A DNA stretch of 64,000 nt, taken from assembly GCA_900315925.1 (NCBI GenBank), contig ONAV01000004.1:28653-92652 (forward strand), read 5' to 3'. The DNA is from an uncultured Selenomonadales bacterium. Lineage in GTDB: Bacteria; Bacillota; Negativicutes; Acidaminococcales; Acidaminococcaceae. The stretch's first letter is position 1. The number at the start of each line of letters is the position of its first letter. Of this stretch, positions 53,261 through 61,976 are shown in pieces. The notes beneath the pieces were generated by a model that was not told the DNA's origin, did not search any database, and saw only the letters and a list, made by a program, of their open reading frames with translations. The position numbers and the translations under genes are program-made.

Positions 53261-55321
53261 CTATTCTACGTTTCCTTTAAACAGCTGGTTCGCATAATCC
53301 ACAGCGGCTACGGCGTCGGGGGCGTAACCGTCCGCGCCGATAGTGTCCGCGTATTCCTGTGTCATGACAGCGCCGCCCACCAGGATTTTTGTATTGGTCT
53401 TTCGGCGCAACGCCTGGATGGTATCTTCCATGGCGGCCACGGTAGTGGTCATGAGAGCGGTGAGGCCCACCAGCTTTGCGTGATGCTTTTCTACGGCTTC
53501 CACCACAGATTCGGCAGGCACATCTTTGCCCAGGTCCACCACATGGTACCCGTAGTTTTCCCACAACACCTTAACAATATTTTTGCCAATGTCATGAATG
53601 TCGCCTTTGACTACAGCCAGTACGATGGTGTCGCCCGGAGAGGCATCGGCGCCGGAAGCGTTTCCTCCTGCGGATGCTGTTGCTGTGTTGTTCTGCGCAG
53701 CACTCCCCTGCATCTGCTTTTTGATTTCGTCAAAAGCTGCTTTGGCTGCGTCCGCCGCCATCAGCAGCTGGGGCAGGAACAGTGTCTTTTTGCCAAACCC
53801 TTCCCCTACCGTGTTCAGCGCCGGAATAATAAACTGATTGATGACTTCCAGCGGCGCTTTCTGTTCTTCCAGCAGTTTTTTCGTGGCAATGCCGCTCTGC
53901 TCCACCAGGCCTTTCACGATGGCGTCGTACAGGGTGTACTCCGACACCTTCACCGCCGTATTATGCTGGGGCGCGTCCGCATACCGGGCCACAAATTCCT
54001 TGCAGCCTTCGTCGGCCCCGCTTAAGGCGCAATATGCGTGATAGGCTTCCAGCATGCGCCCGCTCTGGGGGTTCATGATGGCGGAGGACAGCCCCGCCGC
54101 CAGAGACATGGCAAAAAACGCACTGTTCACCGCGTCCCGGTTAGGCAAACCGAACGAAATATTGGATACGCCCATGACGGTGTGAATGCCTTTTGCTTTC
54201 AGCGCTTTTATCACCGCCAGATCAATAGCCGGGTTGCGGCTGTCGGTGCTCACGGTCAGGGCCAGGGGATCGATGAGGATATCTTTTGTTTTGATGCCGT
54301 ACTGGGCTGCTGTTTTGATAATTTTTTCCGCAACGGCCAGACGTCCTTCTGCTGTATCCGGGATGCCGTTTTCATCCAGGCACAGACCTACCACGGCCGC
54401 ACCGTACTTCTTCGCCAGCGGGAACACGTTATCCATGGATTCCTGTTTGCCGTTGACAGAGTTCAGCAACGGTTTACCATTGTACAGGCGCAGGGCTTTC
54501 TCCATGGCTTCATAATTGGAGGTATCAATTTCCAGCGGAACGGGAGTAATTGCCTGCAGAGCAGTCACGGCGTTGCATAATGTTTCCGTTTCATTCAGGC
54601 CCGGCAGTCCGGCGTTCACATCCAGAATGTGGGCTCCATTGTCCAGTTGTTCCAGTCCCAGGCGGCAGACATAGTCCATGTCCCCGTTGCGCAATGCTTC
54701 TTTTAATAAGGGCTTGCCCGTAGGATTGATCCGCTCCCCGATAAGGACAGGCGTTTTACCGAAATACACCGGCGCGCCGTAACCGGCAACAGCAGTGATG
54801 GAACTGTATTTTTCTTTCTTATTATTTTTATATGCCGGTGAAATGGTACTTTCATTTGCAGCCGCTTCAGCATCATCTGCAATGATTATTTTCGCTTCTT
54901 CACCCTCTGTATTTTTTATTTCTGAAACAGCATGCAGGGGCATTGGCTTCAGTCCCTTTGTCCGCTCTGCAACCAGACGGATATAATCCGGATTTGTGCC
55001 GCAGCACCCGCCTAATACGGCGCCGCCTTCCCGGTACACGTCCAGCATGTAGTCCGCAAACTCTTCCGGGCCGGTAGTGAATACTGTTTTACCATCCTTT
55101 TCCACCGGCAGCCCTGCATTAGGATTGGCAATGAGAGGCAGATCCGTAACGCGGCGGGCACGGGGCAGCAGTCTGGCTACCAGGTCCGGTCCCAGTCCGC
55201 AGTTGAAACCAACAGCATCCACGCCTAACCCTTCCGCCATCAGCACCGCCGTTTCCACATCCGCCCCGTTCAGCAGCTTGCCGTCCCTGTCAAAGGTAAA
55301 TGTCACGAAGACAGGCCGCAA
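53261..55321 (-). CDS. metH: Cobalamin-dependent methionine synthase, second part after a frameshift
   Basis: 686 residues. It begins inside the homocysteine methyltransferase barrel (PVFVTFTFDRDGK) and carries its zinc cysteines (GFNCGLGP, LGGCCGTNP). A pterin-binding domain follows (LIGERINPTGKPLLKEAL, LDVNAGLP), then the helical cap and the B12-binding domain with GDIHDIGKNIV (DxHxxG). The activation domain is absent and encoded separately at 56022. The barrel's first half is in a different frame just upstream. The TTG at 55321 is only the first start-like codon and probably not used. As written, the enzyme would not be made in one piece. Confidence 0.88.
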   Translation of the reverse strand: MRPVFVTFTFDRDGKLLNGADVETAVLMAEGLGVDAVGFNCGLGPDLVARLLPRARRVTDLPLIANPNAGLPVEKDGKTVFTTGPEEFADYMLDVYREGGAVLGGCCGTNPDYIRLVAERTKGLKPMPLHAVSEIKNTEGEEAKIIIADDAEAAANESTISPAYKNNKKEKYSSITAVAGYGAPVYFGKTPVLIGERINPTGKPLLKEALRNGDMDYVCRLGLEQLDNGAHILDVNAGLPGLNETETLCNAVTALQAITPVPLEIDTSNYEAMEKALRLYNGKPLLNSVNGKQESMDNVFPLAKKYGAAVVGLCLDENGIPDTAEGRLAVAEKIIKTAAQYGIKTKDILIDPLALTVSTDSRNPAIDLAVIKALKAKGIHTVMGVSNISFGLPNRDAVNSAFFAMSLAAGLSSAIMNPQSGRMLEAYHAYCALSGADEGCKEFVARYADAPQHNTAVKVSEYTLYDAIVKGLVEQSGIATKKLLEEQKAPLEVINQFIIPALNTVGEGFGKKTLFLPQLLMAADAAKAAFDEIKKQMQGSAAQNNTATASAGGNASGADASPGDTIVLAVVKGDIHDIGKNIVKVLWENYGYHVVDLGKDVPAESVVEAVEKHHAKLVGLTALMTTTVAAMEDTIQALRRKTNTKILVGGAVMTQEYADTIGADGYAPDAVAAVDYANQLFKGNVE

Positions 55322-55928
55322 GTATGGCAGCCTTGGCTTCGTAACTGTCGCTCATGGTTTCTACCAGAACCAGGTCGGCGTTGGCCTTCACCCCGGCGCG
55401 GACTTGTTCCCCATACAGGGCTACAGCCTCTTCAAACTGCAGATCTCCGTAAGGCGCCAGCAGTTTACCCGTGGGCCCCAGGTCCAGCGCCACAAACTGT
55501 TTTTTCAAATCCAGAGCCACAAACTGTTTGTCTTTCGGTTTTGAAACAGTGAATTCTGCACCTGAGTCGGAACAGACAGCACCTGCCTGTTCGCTGGCTA
55601 CGCCAGTCTGATTGCTTCTCCTGCTGTTGCATTCTTCGGACACCCTGGCAAAGGCAGCTCTCGCATTTTTAAAAGCCGCCAGCACCACGTCCTCTACGGA
55701 ATACCCGGAGCCTTTCATCTTTAAGGCATTGGCGCCAAAAGTATTGGATTTTAAAATGTTGGCTCCGGCCCTTACGTAACTGGCATGGATCTCTGCCACC
55801 ACATCACCGTGAGTGATGTTCCACACCTCTGGCAGTTCCCCGGGCTTCAAACCTGCCGCCTGCAGGCGCGTGCCCATGGCCCCGTCAAAATATAAAATTT
55901 CGTTTCCTAAAAAATCAAGGATAGACAT
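55290..55928 (-). CDS. metH: Methionine synthase N-terminal part, frameshifted
   Basis: About 212 residues from the ATG at 55928, which follows TGGAGGATG. It starts the homocysteine methyltransferase barrel: ILYFDGAMGTRLQAAGL, HASYVRAGANILKSNTFGAN, LVETMSDSYEAKAAILAA, then leaves frame and stops. Compared with the family, some six or seven residues are lost at the junction with the next frame. A poorly conserved insert (about residues 100-140) contains KQFVALDL twice in tandem, a 27-base duplication at 55497-55530. Confidence 0.85.
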   Translation of the reverse strand: MSILDFLGNEILYFDGAMGTRLQAAGLKPGELPEVWNITHGDVVAEIHASYVRAGANILKSNTFGANALKMKGSGYSVEDVVLAAFKNARAAFARVSEECNSRRSNQTGVASEQAGAVCSDSGAEFTVSKPKDKQFVALDLKKQFVALDLGPTGKLLAPYGDLQFEEAVALYGEQVRAGVKANADLVLVETMSDSYEAKAAILAACLRDIYL

Positions 55929-56021
55929 ACTGCATCCTCCACACAGCGTTTTAAGGAAAAACAAATTCCCTGCAACTTTGCAACAACAGCTTACCATTAA
56001 ACCATAAACAACTTTATAAAA

Positions 56022-56630
56022 TCATTTTTGCCTGAATTCGCAGTCAATCTTATTGCAGTGCAGGCATTTGTTGTTTGTAATTGGAAAATGATTTTCTGTT
56101 TGATTGCAGTTAAACTTTTTTAAAAAAGTTTTTTCATTTTTATTCTTTTCTGCTTTGTCTTCTTCGTCATCTTCCGTAATTGCCATTACCGCCGTCACAG
56201 ATTTCACCGGTGCCATCATGCAGCTTTCCGTCAACGTGAGACCGATGGTATGGGCACAGTCCAGCACCGGGAACAAAATCTTCTGTTCCTCCAGCGCCCA
56301 GTCACCGTATCCGGGAGAAAAACGCCACTTCAGTTTCATCCCTTCCGGCAACTGCTTCTGCAGTTCCGCGCAGCAATCATCACAGTAGGTTTCAATCAAC
56401 GCCGTCGCCACAGCCTGACCGGCCCCGGCCTCCGCCACACTGGTCAGCGCCATCCGCCGCAGCGCACTGTCTACACGGCTCCCTAACGTCGCCCCAAACA
56501 GAAACAGTTCCGTTGCCTCCCCCACATACCGGGCCAGGGCTTTACTGTGAAACACAGTGCCATTGTCCAACACTACAGACTCTGCGTCCGCCCTGCAGCC
56601 AAAACGCTTTACCGTGTATCTAGGTTGCAA
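56022..56630 (-). CDS. Methionine synthase activation-domain protein
   Basis: The frame from the TTG at 56630 gives 202 residues matching the B12-dependent methionine synthase activation domain. GATLGSRVDSALRRMAL, RFSPGYGDWALEEQ and IGLTLTESCMMAPVKSVTA are the S-adenosylmethionine-binding motifs. The domain really begins further upstream: the same frame reads FNKKEALRYFRAQPGD inside the end of metF, with no start codon visible. The C-terminus ends with a cysteine cluster (KCLHCNKIDC). Needed to reactivate oxidised cobalamin on MetH. Confidence 0.8.
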   Translation of the reverse strand: MQPRYTVKRFGCRADAESVVLDNGTVFHSKALARYVGEATELFLFGATLGSRVDSALRRMALTSVAEAGAGQAVATALIETYCDDCCAELQKQLPEGMKLKWRFSPGYGDWALEEQKILFPVLDCAHTIGLTLTESCMMAPVKSVTAVMAITEDDEEDKAEKNKNEKTFLKKFNCNQTENHFPITNNKCLHCNKIDCEFRQK

Positions 56631-57571
56631 TTCATTGCGCAGTTTTTCATACGCAACATCAATAGCAGCCCCAGCCTGCGCATCACCCGGCTGTGCACGG
56701 AAATAACGAAGCGCTTCTTTTTTATTAAAAGATTCTGCAATATCCCCCCAATAATCTCCGGCCGGTTCATCGTATAAATGTGCACATCCATAAACCCGTT
56801 GGCCAGCAGATCCAGCACCTGGGCCGTGGCGTAATTGATCCCCGCCTGCTTCATGGCCTCCGGATCCTCCCCGTACTTTTCCACAATCGCCCGGAAACGC
56901 AACGGCAGCTTGGTGCCGCTCAGCTTACAGATATGCTGAATCTGCTTCGCATTGGTAACAGGCATCACCCCGGGCACCACCGGCACCGTAATACCATGTG
57001 CCAGCAGCCGGTACATATAATTGTACATCACATCATTGTCGAAGAACATCTGGGTCACCAGAAACTCCACGCCGCTGTCTACTTTTATTTTCAGTTTTTC
57101 AATATCATCATTGAGACCAGCGCTTTCCGGATGCCCTTCCGGGTAGCAGGCGCCCCCCACACAAAAATCACCAAAAGATTTGATTTTCTTTGCCAGATCA
57201 CTGGCATGCTGATACTCCGCATGCTCCAGCGATGTACCTTCCGGCAGGTCGCCCCGCAGCGCCAGAACGTTGTCAATCCCCTTTGCCTGCAACTGCTTCA
57301 GCATGGATTCGATTCCCTGATCATCCGCATTGATGCAGGTAAAATGCGCCATGGAAGGAATACCGCACTTGTGTACCTCTGCCGCCACAGCCACCGCTTC
57401 CCCGGCGTTGGACCCGCCGGCCCCGTAGGTCACGCTGATAAAAGAAGGCTTCTGCTCCGCAATGGTATCTACAATTTCCATCGCATTAGCCAGCTGACTT
57501 CCTTGCTTGGGTGGAAACAGCTCGCATGACACGCCCGGTTTGCTTCCTTTTAAAAGATTGATGATTTTCAT
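56609..57571 (-). CDS. metF: MetF 5,10-methylenetetrahydrofolate reductase
   Basis: A 320-residue frame, of which about the first 275 residues are MetF: CELFPPKQGSQL, ISVTYGAGGSNAGE, MAHFTCINADDQG, LALRGDLPEG, VTQMFFDND, VVPGVMPVTN. It makes the methyl donor for MetH. After NRPEIIGGILQN the sequence becomes basic and unrelated, because it overlaps the reading frame of the activation protein. The original stop was probably lost by a deletion. AAGGAGAGGGG precedes the ATG. Confidence 0.9.
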   Translation of the reverse strand: MKIINLLKGSKPGVSCELFPPKQGSQLANAMEIVDTIAEQKPSFISVTYGAGGSNAGEAVAVAAEVHKCGIPSMAHFTCINADDQGIESMLKQLQAKGIDNVLALRGDLPEGTSLEHAEYQHASDLAKKIKSFGDFCVGGACYPEGHPESAGLNDDIEKLKIKVDSGVEFLVTQMFFDNDVMYNYMYRLLAHGITVPVVPGVMPVTNAKQIQHICKLSGTKLPLRFRAIVEKYGEDPEAMKQAGINYATAQVLDLLANGFMDVHIYTMNRPEIIGGILQNLLIKKKRFVISVHSRVMRRLGLLLMLRMKNCAMNCNLDTR

Positions 57572-57644
57572 AGAAACGCCCCTCTCCTTAAAGAACTGCT
57601 TAAAAAGATTTCTTCACAGTTCCTGCTCATAGTTTACCAATGAT

Positions 57645-57674
57645 ATTATCACAATTTTAGCAGAAACCTTTCAA
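57645..57674 (-). promoter_or_regulatory. metF promoter
   Basis: On the minus strand TTGAAA (57669-57674), 18 bases, GATAAT (57645-57650). The leader of about 70 bases is too short for a SAM or B12 riboswitch. An interrupted TTAGAAA/TTTCTAA palindrome lies just upstream (57688-57707). Confidence 0.55.
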
Positions 57675-57754
57675 TTTTTCGAACAACTTAGAAAGATATT
57701 TTTCTAAAAGTTAAAATTACAATTGAACTGTATCAAATATAACACCTTTCAGAA

Positions 57755-57818
57755 ATAATAAAAGCGCCGGACTTATCGTTTTCAAAATTTCTTTGTAATG
57801 AAAACGGTTCAGTCCGGC
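57755..57818 (-). terminator. Terminator of the DUF3100 operon
   Basis: Outer arms GCCGGACT and AGTCCGGC and inner arms CGTTTTC and GAAAACG, followed on the minus strand by TTTTATTATTTC. Confidence 0.85.
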
Positions 57819-57843
57819 ACTCACATTCGGTAAACTCAAACTG

Positions 57844-58290
57844 TTAAATCTGTCCAATCGCTTTCAGGATCAGCTGGGCGATGATAGCGGAACCGATATA
57901 GGTACCGATGAATACCACGCAGCTTACCACAACGATACGCCAGCTGCTTTCGGCAAAAACGTCAAGGTCTTTGCAAATCGCCACACCGGCATAGGCCAGA
58001 ATGGGGGTACAGAGCTGCATAAAACCAACCTTGGATACCGCTGCCGAGATGGCGGCTGCACAAGGCACTCCGGGAACGGTCAGAATACAGCCGATGGTTA
58101 CCACATAAGCAACGCCGGGGATGCCGCCGGGGATCACTTTTCCCAGCCAGATGCCCACAAAGGCCAGGGCGATCAGGAACAGCATACCGGGGATGGCTTC
58201 CACGAAACCGTTTTTCGTTCCCACTACGTTAGCAACTAATGAAAGGAAGCCGCAAATCACTAAAACGCCTAAGGTTTCACTCATCTTCAT
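57844..58290 (-). CDS. Small polytopic membrane protein, DUF3100 partner
   Basis: 148 residues with four to five helices (VLVICGFLSLVANVVG, GMLFLIALAFVGIWLGK, VAYVVTIGCILTVPG, VVVSCVVFIGTYIGSAIIAQLIL). I recognise it only as the usual neighbour of DUF3100 proteins. Together they may be a two-part transporter serving the M20 amidohydrolase. Its ATG overlaps by four bases (ATGA) the stop that the DUF3100 gene would have in its undamaged frame. Confidence 0.65.
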   Translation of the reverse strand: MKMSETLGVLVICGFLSLVANVVGTKNGFVEAIPGMLFLIALAFVGIWLGKVIPGGIPGVAYVVTIGCILTVPGVPCAAAISAAVSKVGFMQLCTPILAYAGVAICKDLDVFAESSWRIVVVSCVVFIGTYIGSAIIAQLILKAIGQI

Positions 58291-58323
58291 TTTGCTTCAC
58301 CTTCCTTTCCTTCTTCCAGATTC

Positions 58324-59061
58324 TTAATCACAGGGGGTTCCGGATCCACACCGTATTTCATGCGGTAGGATTTTCTGTACAGCCATTCCGCGAAAGGCAG
58401 GGCCATCCAGATACTCATGTACAGGCCGTCCAGACCGCATGGCGGACAGGGAACCTACCGCTGCGGTCATCATACTGGCAGAGCCTACGCCGGCAGCCAT
58501 TGCCAGCGCGTAAGGATGGAACGGCAGGTACGCCGCCGCCAGGCTGGCCATCAGACCGAAGAAGATGGTACCGATAACCGTACCGCAGATGTAAACGCCC
58601 ATAACGCCGCGACCTTCCGGGCCGTCCAGACCGAACCGTTCGCCGATAAGGGCTACGTTCGGTTCACGGGCTACGGAGTGGGCAGCGCCGATGGCTTCCC
58701 GCTTCAGCCCTACAAACACTGCCAAGGGAACACCGATGATGATGGTGCCCAGGTTGCCGAATTCCTGCAGGATCAGTGCAGGAGAAGCCGCCAGGATCTT
58801 CGGCAGGCTGGGGCCTACCAGGGTACCGTACCGGGCCATCAGCAGCATCAGGGTAACGCCTAACAGCGAGCTGGCGGTTTTGACATTCTTTTCAGAGGAG
58901 ATTTTCGTAAACCGGGGCGCTGTCGCTACGCCCATCAGCAACGCGTACATCATGGGCAGCAGCACGATTTTGCCGACACCCACCGTGATGGAAATGTTGC
59001 CGATTTTTTCCGCCACAACGATCAGGATAAGAACGATGAGATGGAGACGGAAATCTTTCAT
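58324..59061 (-). CDS. DUF3100 membrane protein, C-terminus frameshifted
   Basis: About 245 residues with helices typical of DUF3100 (ISITVGVGKIVLLPMMYALLMG, LGTIIIGVPLAVFVGLKREAIGA, GVMGVYICGTVIGTIFFGLMASL). After GVGSASMMTAAVGSLSA the frame gives unrelated residues. In another frame the expected end appears: GLYMSIWMALPFAEWLYRK on to a TGA at 58287 overlapping the next start. Roughly 25 residues seem deleted at about 58435-58450. The ATG at 59061 follows AAGGA; the GTG at 59070 is less likely. Confidence 0.75.
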   Translation of the reverse strand: MKDFRLHLIVLILIVVAEKIGNISITVGVGKIVLLPMMYALLMGVATAPRFTKISSEKNVKTASSLLGVTLMLLMARYGTLVGPSLPKILAASPALILQEFGNLGTIIIGVPLAVFVGLKREAIGAAHSVAREPNVALIGERFGLDGPEGRGVMGVYICGTVIGTIFFGLMASLAAAYLPFHPYALAMAAGVGSASMMTAAVGSLSAMRSGRPVHEYLDGPAFRGMAVQKILPHEIRCGSGTPCD

Positions 59062-59166
59062 TTCACTCACTTCCTTAAAAATAATATTTATAATCGCAGA
59101 GAAACCAAAAAGATAAATTATGATAACACAATGAATTTTGCTTCTCTGAAATTATTTTGGAAAAAC

Positions 59167-60477
59167 TTATTTTGAAAAATAAGAATCGCATTTGGCAATG
59201 TATTCTTCTTTGGTCAGCAGCGGTTTGTTATCTGCCAGGATCTTTTTCGCGCAGGCCGCGTCATCGTACAACAGGTCCACGATCATACGGGCAAAGGCTT
59301 TGGCCGGTGTGATCACCGCCGCGTCAAAATCCGTCACGGTAAAGTCTTTGGTATGGAGCGCTCCGTCCGTACCGCCGATGAACGGATGAATGGCCGGCAT
59401 GAGATGGGACACATCCCCCATGTCAGTTGACGCGCTGAAGTGACCGGAATCCACGATCTCCGTTTCCGGAGAGAACTCTTTCACGTTTGCCACAAACAGG
59501 TCATTCATCTCTTTGCAGCAGTGGAGAGGCAGCATGCCCGGCAGAGTTTCCACAATAGTTTGGGCCCCTACGGCGTCGCCGCCGGCTTTCAGGGCCGCAT
59601 CCACCCGTTTGTGGGTGTTGTCAATAGCTTCCATGGTAGCGGCACGCACATACAGTTCCATGCGCACGTCCGCGGGCACGTTGTTCACCAGATCGCCGCC
59701 TTTGGTGATGATGGGATGCACCCGGATGATGTCCTGCTCACGGAAAGTTTCCCGCAGGGCGTTGATGCCCATAAGGCCCAGGCAGGCCGCGTTCAGGGCA
59801 TTGATGCCTTCGTGGGGGGCGTTGGCTGCGTGGGCGGACTTGCCGATATACTGCACGGTCTTACCTACAAATCCGTTGCTGGAACTGCCGATGGCCACCG
59901 CCTTTTGGGGCATGTTGGCCTGGGAGTGCATCATCATGGCCATGTCGATGTCGTCGAAGTGGCCTTCGTAAATAAGCTGGCCCTTGCCGCAGATATAATG
60001 CAGTTTCCCCTGCTCCCGCAGGCTCTTCCGGTAGGTAATTTCCACATATTCTTCTGCCGGAACGGAGAAGAACACGGCATCACCTGCCAGTTCCTTCATG
60101 ACACCGGATTTGACGATACCGGTGCAGGCCGCCAGCATGACAGAAGTCTGGAGAAAATGGCCGCAGGTGTGGGCCGCTCCGGTAAGAGGATCCGCTTTGG
60201 GACTGTCCGGGGTTCCGATGGCATCCAGTTCCGCCAGTACCGCCACGGAAGGTCCGGGCTTACCGCCTTTGATCCGGCTTTTAACACCGGTGAGGGCCAG
60301 GCCGGTCTGAGGATCCAGACCTAAGGACCGCATATAGTCTTCTACTTTTTTTGCCGTTTTGGTTTCCTTAAAGCCAAGCTCCGGTTCGCTTTCAATGCAC
60401 AGGGCCAGCTTTTCGATGTCAGCCTTTGCCGCATCGATGGCACTGCAGACCGCAGCTTTCAACGCTTCTTTATCCAT
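59167..60477 (-). CDS. M20-family amidohydrolase (AbgB-like)
   Basis: 436 residues from the ATG at 60477, which has AGGAG eight bases upstream; the longer frame to 60507 does not. Metallopeptidase M20/AbgB pattern: AVLAELDAIG, AAHTCGHFLQ, FSVPAEEYVE, MMMHSQANMP, GKSAHAANAPHEGINALNA, HFSASTDMGDVSHLMPAIHPFIG. Related enzymes cleave p-aminobenzoyl-glutamate or other N-acyl amino acids. It is the first gene of a three-gene operon with two membrane proteins that probably import the substrate. Confidence 0.85.
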   Translation of the reverse strand: MDKEALKAAVCSAIDAAKADIEKLALCIESEPELGFKETKTAKKVEDYMRSLGLDPQTGLALTGVKSRIKGGKPGPSVAVLAELDAIGTPDSPKADPLTGAAHTCGHFLQTSVMLAACTGIVKSGVMKELAGDAVFFSVPAEEYVEITYRKSLREQGKLHYICGKGQLIYEGHFDDIDMAMMMHSQANMPQKAVAIGSSSNGFVGKTVQYIGKSAHAANAPHEGINALNAACLGLMGINALRETFREQDIIRVHPIITKGGDLVNNVPADVRMELYVRAATMEAIDNTHKRVDAALKAGGDAVGAQTIVETLPGMLPLHCCKEMNDLFVANVKEFSPETEIVDSGHFSASTDMGDVSHLMPAIHPFIGGTDGALHTKDFTVTDFDAAVITPAKAFARMIVDLLYDDAACAKKILADNKPLLTKEEYIAKCDSYFSK

Positions 60478-60576
60478 GGGAATCAGCTCCTTTGAATTAT
60501 GGTTCAATCCGTGTTAACCTGTACCGCCGTTCTCTTTGTACAGTGGTTCTCTTCTGCATAGTTTCTCCAGACCAAA

Positions 60577-61479
60577 TTACAGCCTGATGAGATCTGCAAA
60601 ATCATTCAGTGAAATATCATATATTTCCATTTGTCCCGTTGCGGATTGCTGCTTTTCAGCAGTCGGACCGGATTCACCGGCAGGAGTCCCGTTGGAAACT
60701 TCTGCCGCTTTACCAGTCGTTCCGTCAACAGGCAACCGTTTCGCACCGGACGCTCCCGAATAAAGGATGATACCCAGATTATAATGATCGTCCACATAGA
60801 AATCTTCCTGACCGGTAATCGAAACCGGAGCCGGTTCCGGAACATTCTTTCCTTTAATATGTCGGATAAGGCGGGCCCGACCCTTCTGCTGATACCCGAT
60901 CAGTGTCTGTAACCGGGCAGCGTAATCTGCGTTGGCATCAAACAGTTCTTTCAATTCCATCAAATGCCCGTCTTTTAAATCAAAATTCATGGCTTTCCAA
61001 ACGATCACGTCACCGGCACCGCCTGTATATGTTTTCGTTTTAAGGATCACAGAATAAAACGTATCTTTGGCAGCTTTTACTTCATATTCATTGCGGACAT
61101 ACCAGGAAGCTGTCACTCTGCCCGCTGTATTCTTATCCAAAATCTTCTTATCCGTATATTTGACCAGATCCGAATTATAGCGCAGCATCTCACCTAATTC
61201 ACGGGGGTCTGCGTGAGTACTTTCAAAGGTTTCGATTTCCTGCCGGGACATAATCTGCTTCATCTGTGAATCCACATACGATAACACAGCCTTGTTCACC
61301 AGGTTATCTACCTGTTTTCCTCCGACGGAACCGGAAATATACGGCACCGCTATATGGACAATTCCCGATCTTGTCCGATTCTCTTTCACAGACAGTTCCG
61401 CTGCCATAGCGGGAAATGCCATAAAAGCCAAAACCGTAACCATGGATAACAACGCTGTAACTCTTTTTACCGTTAACAT
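60577..61479 (-). CDS. Secreted DUF4163/DUF3298-like protein
   Basis: 300 residues. Signal peptide ending AFPAMA, then a DUF4163-like region (IVHIAVPYISGS) and a DUF3298-like region (SVILKTKTYTGGAGDVIVWKAMNFDLKDGHLMELKELF, DDHYNLGIILY). These two domains occur together in exported RsiV- and PdaC-like proteins. A Gly/Ser/Pro-rich stretch precedes a short conserved C-terminus. AAAGGGTG precedes the ATG. Single-gene unit, exported to the periplasm. Confidence 0.7.
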   Translation of the reverse strand: MLTVKRVTALLSMVTVLAFMAFPAMAAELSVKENRTRSGIVHIAVPYISGSVGGKQVDNLVNKAVLSYVDSQMKQIMSRQEIETFESTHADPRELGEMLRYNSDLVKYTDKKILDKNTAGRVTASWYVRNEYEVKAAKDTFYSVILKTKTYTGGAGDVIVWKAMNFDLKDGHLMELKELFDANADYAARLQTLIGYQQKGRARLIRHIKGKNVPEPAPVSITGQEDFYVDDHYNLGIILYSGASGAKRLPVDGTTGKAAEVSNGTPAGESGPTAEKQQSATGQMEIYDISLNDFADLIRL

Positions 61480-61628
61480 AGTAACACCCTTTCAAAAATC
61501 AGCCTTAGCATTTTATTTTCATTTGTCACATTGAGTTCATTTCATAGTAGCCTGTGACCCATATTATCTTAGATTATAACATAAAGTGTCCATAAAATAA
61601 ATTCGTAACGCATGTATACATTACGCTG

Positions 61629-61660
61629 TAAAAACAAAAAAGACAGGTTGTGAACCTGTC
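61629..61660 (-). terminator. Terminator after the tRNA genes
   Basis: GACAGGTT and AACCTGTC arms with a three-base loop, then TTTTTTGTTTTT on the minus strand. Confidence 0.9.
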
Positions 61661-61679
61661 CGTCGTTTCTGTCTTTAAT

Positions 61680-61755
61680 TGGTGGGCGCTAACGGGATCG
61701 AACCGCTGACATTCTGCTTGTAAGGCAGACGCTCTCCCAGCTGAGCTAAGCGCCC
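61680..61755 (-). tRNA. tRNA-Val (anticodon UAC)
   Basis: A 76-base cloverleaf with encoded CCA: acceptor GGGCGCT/AGCGCCC, D-arm AGCTCAGCTGGGAGAGC, anticodon stem TCTGC/GCAGA with loop CTTACAA, T-arm GCGGTTCGATCCCGT. Confidence 0.95.
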
Positions 61756-61765
61756 AAAAAAAATA

Positions 61766-61806
61766 TGGTGACCGGGCCGAATGCTCTACCATTGAGCTAT
61801 GGTGGA
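61766..61806 (-). pseudogene. tRNA-Asn remnant, 5' half joined to another tRNA 3' end
   Basis: Starts like tRNA-Asn (TCCACCAT acceptor, AGCTCAATGGTAGAGC D-arm, then ATTCGGC of the anticodon stem) but the anticodon loop, T-arm and matching acceptor strand are missing. The sequence jumps to CCGGTCACCA, whose acceptor part does not pair with the 5' end. It ends ten bases before tRNA-Val. Confidence 0.75.
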
Positions 61807-61976
61807 ATTAGCTCGCAGTCTCAACGACTACGTGAGTTATATTACCACAATCACAAGACCTTGTCAACAACTTTTTTAAGATATTTTTCAAAATCATGCT
61901 TATGTATTCTCCAAGCGCTTTCTGAAAATGCAAAAAACCTGTCAGGAAACACTGCCGAACCGGGTCGATAACCGGC

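Noticed and set aside
57572..57720. SAM or B12 riboswitch ahead of metF
   Set aside because: The leader after the promoter is only about 70 bases and shows none of the conserved cores of these riboswitches.
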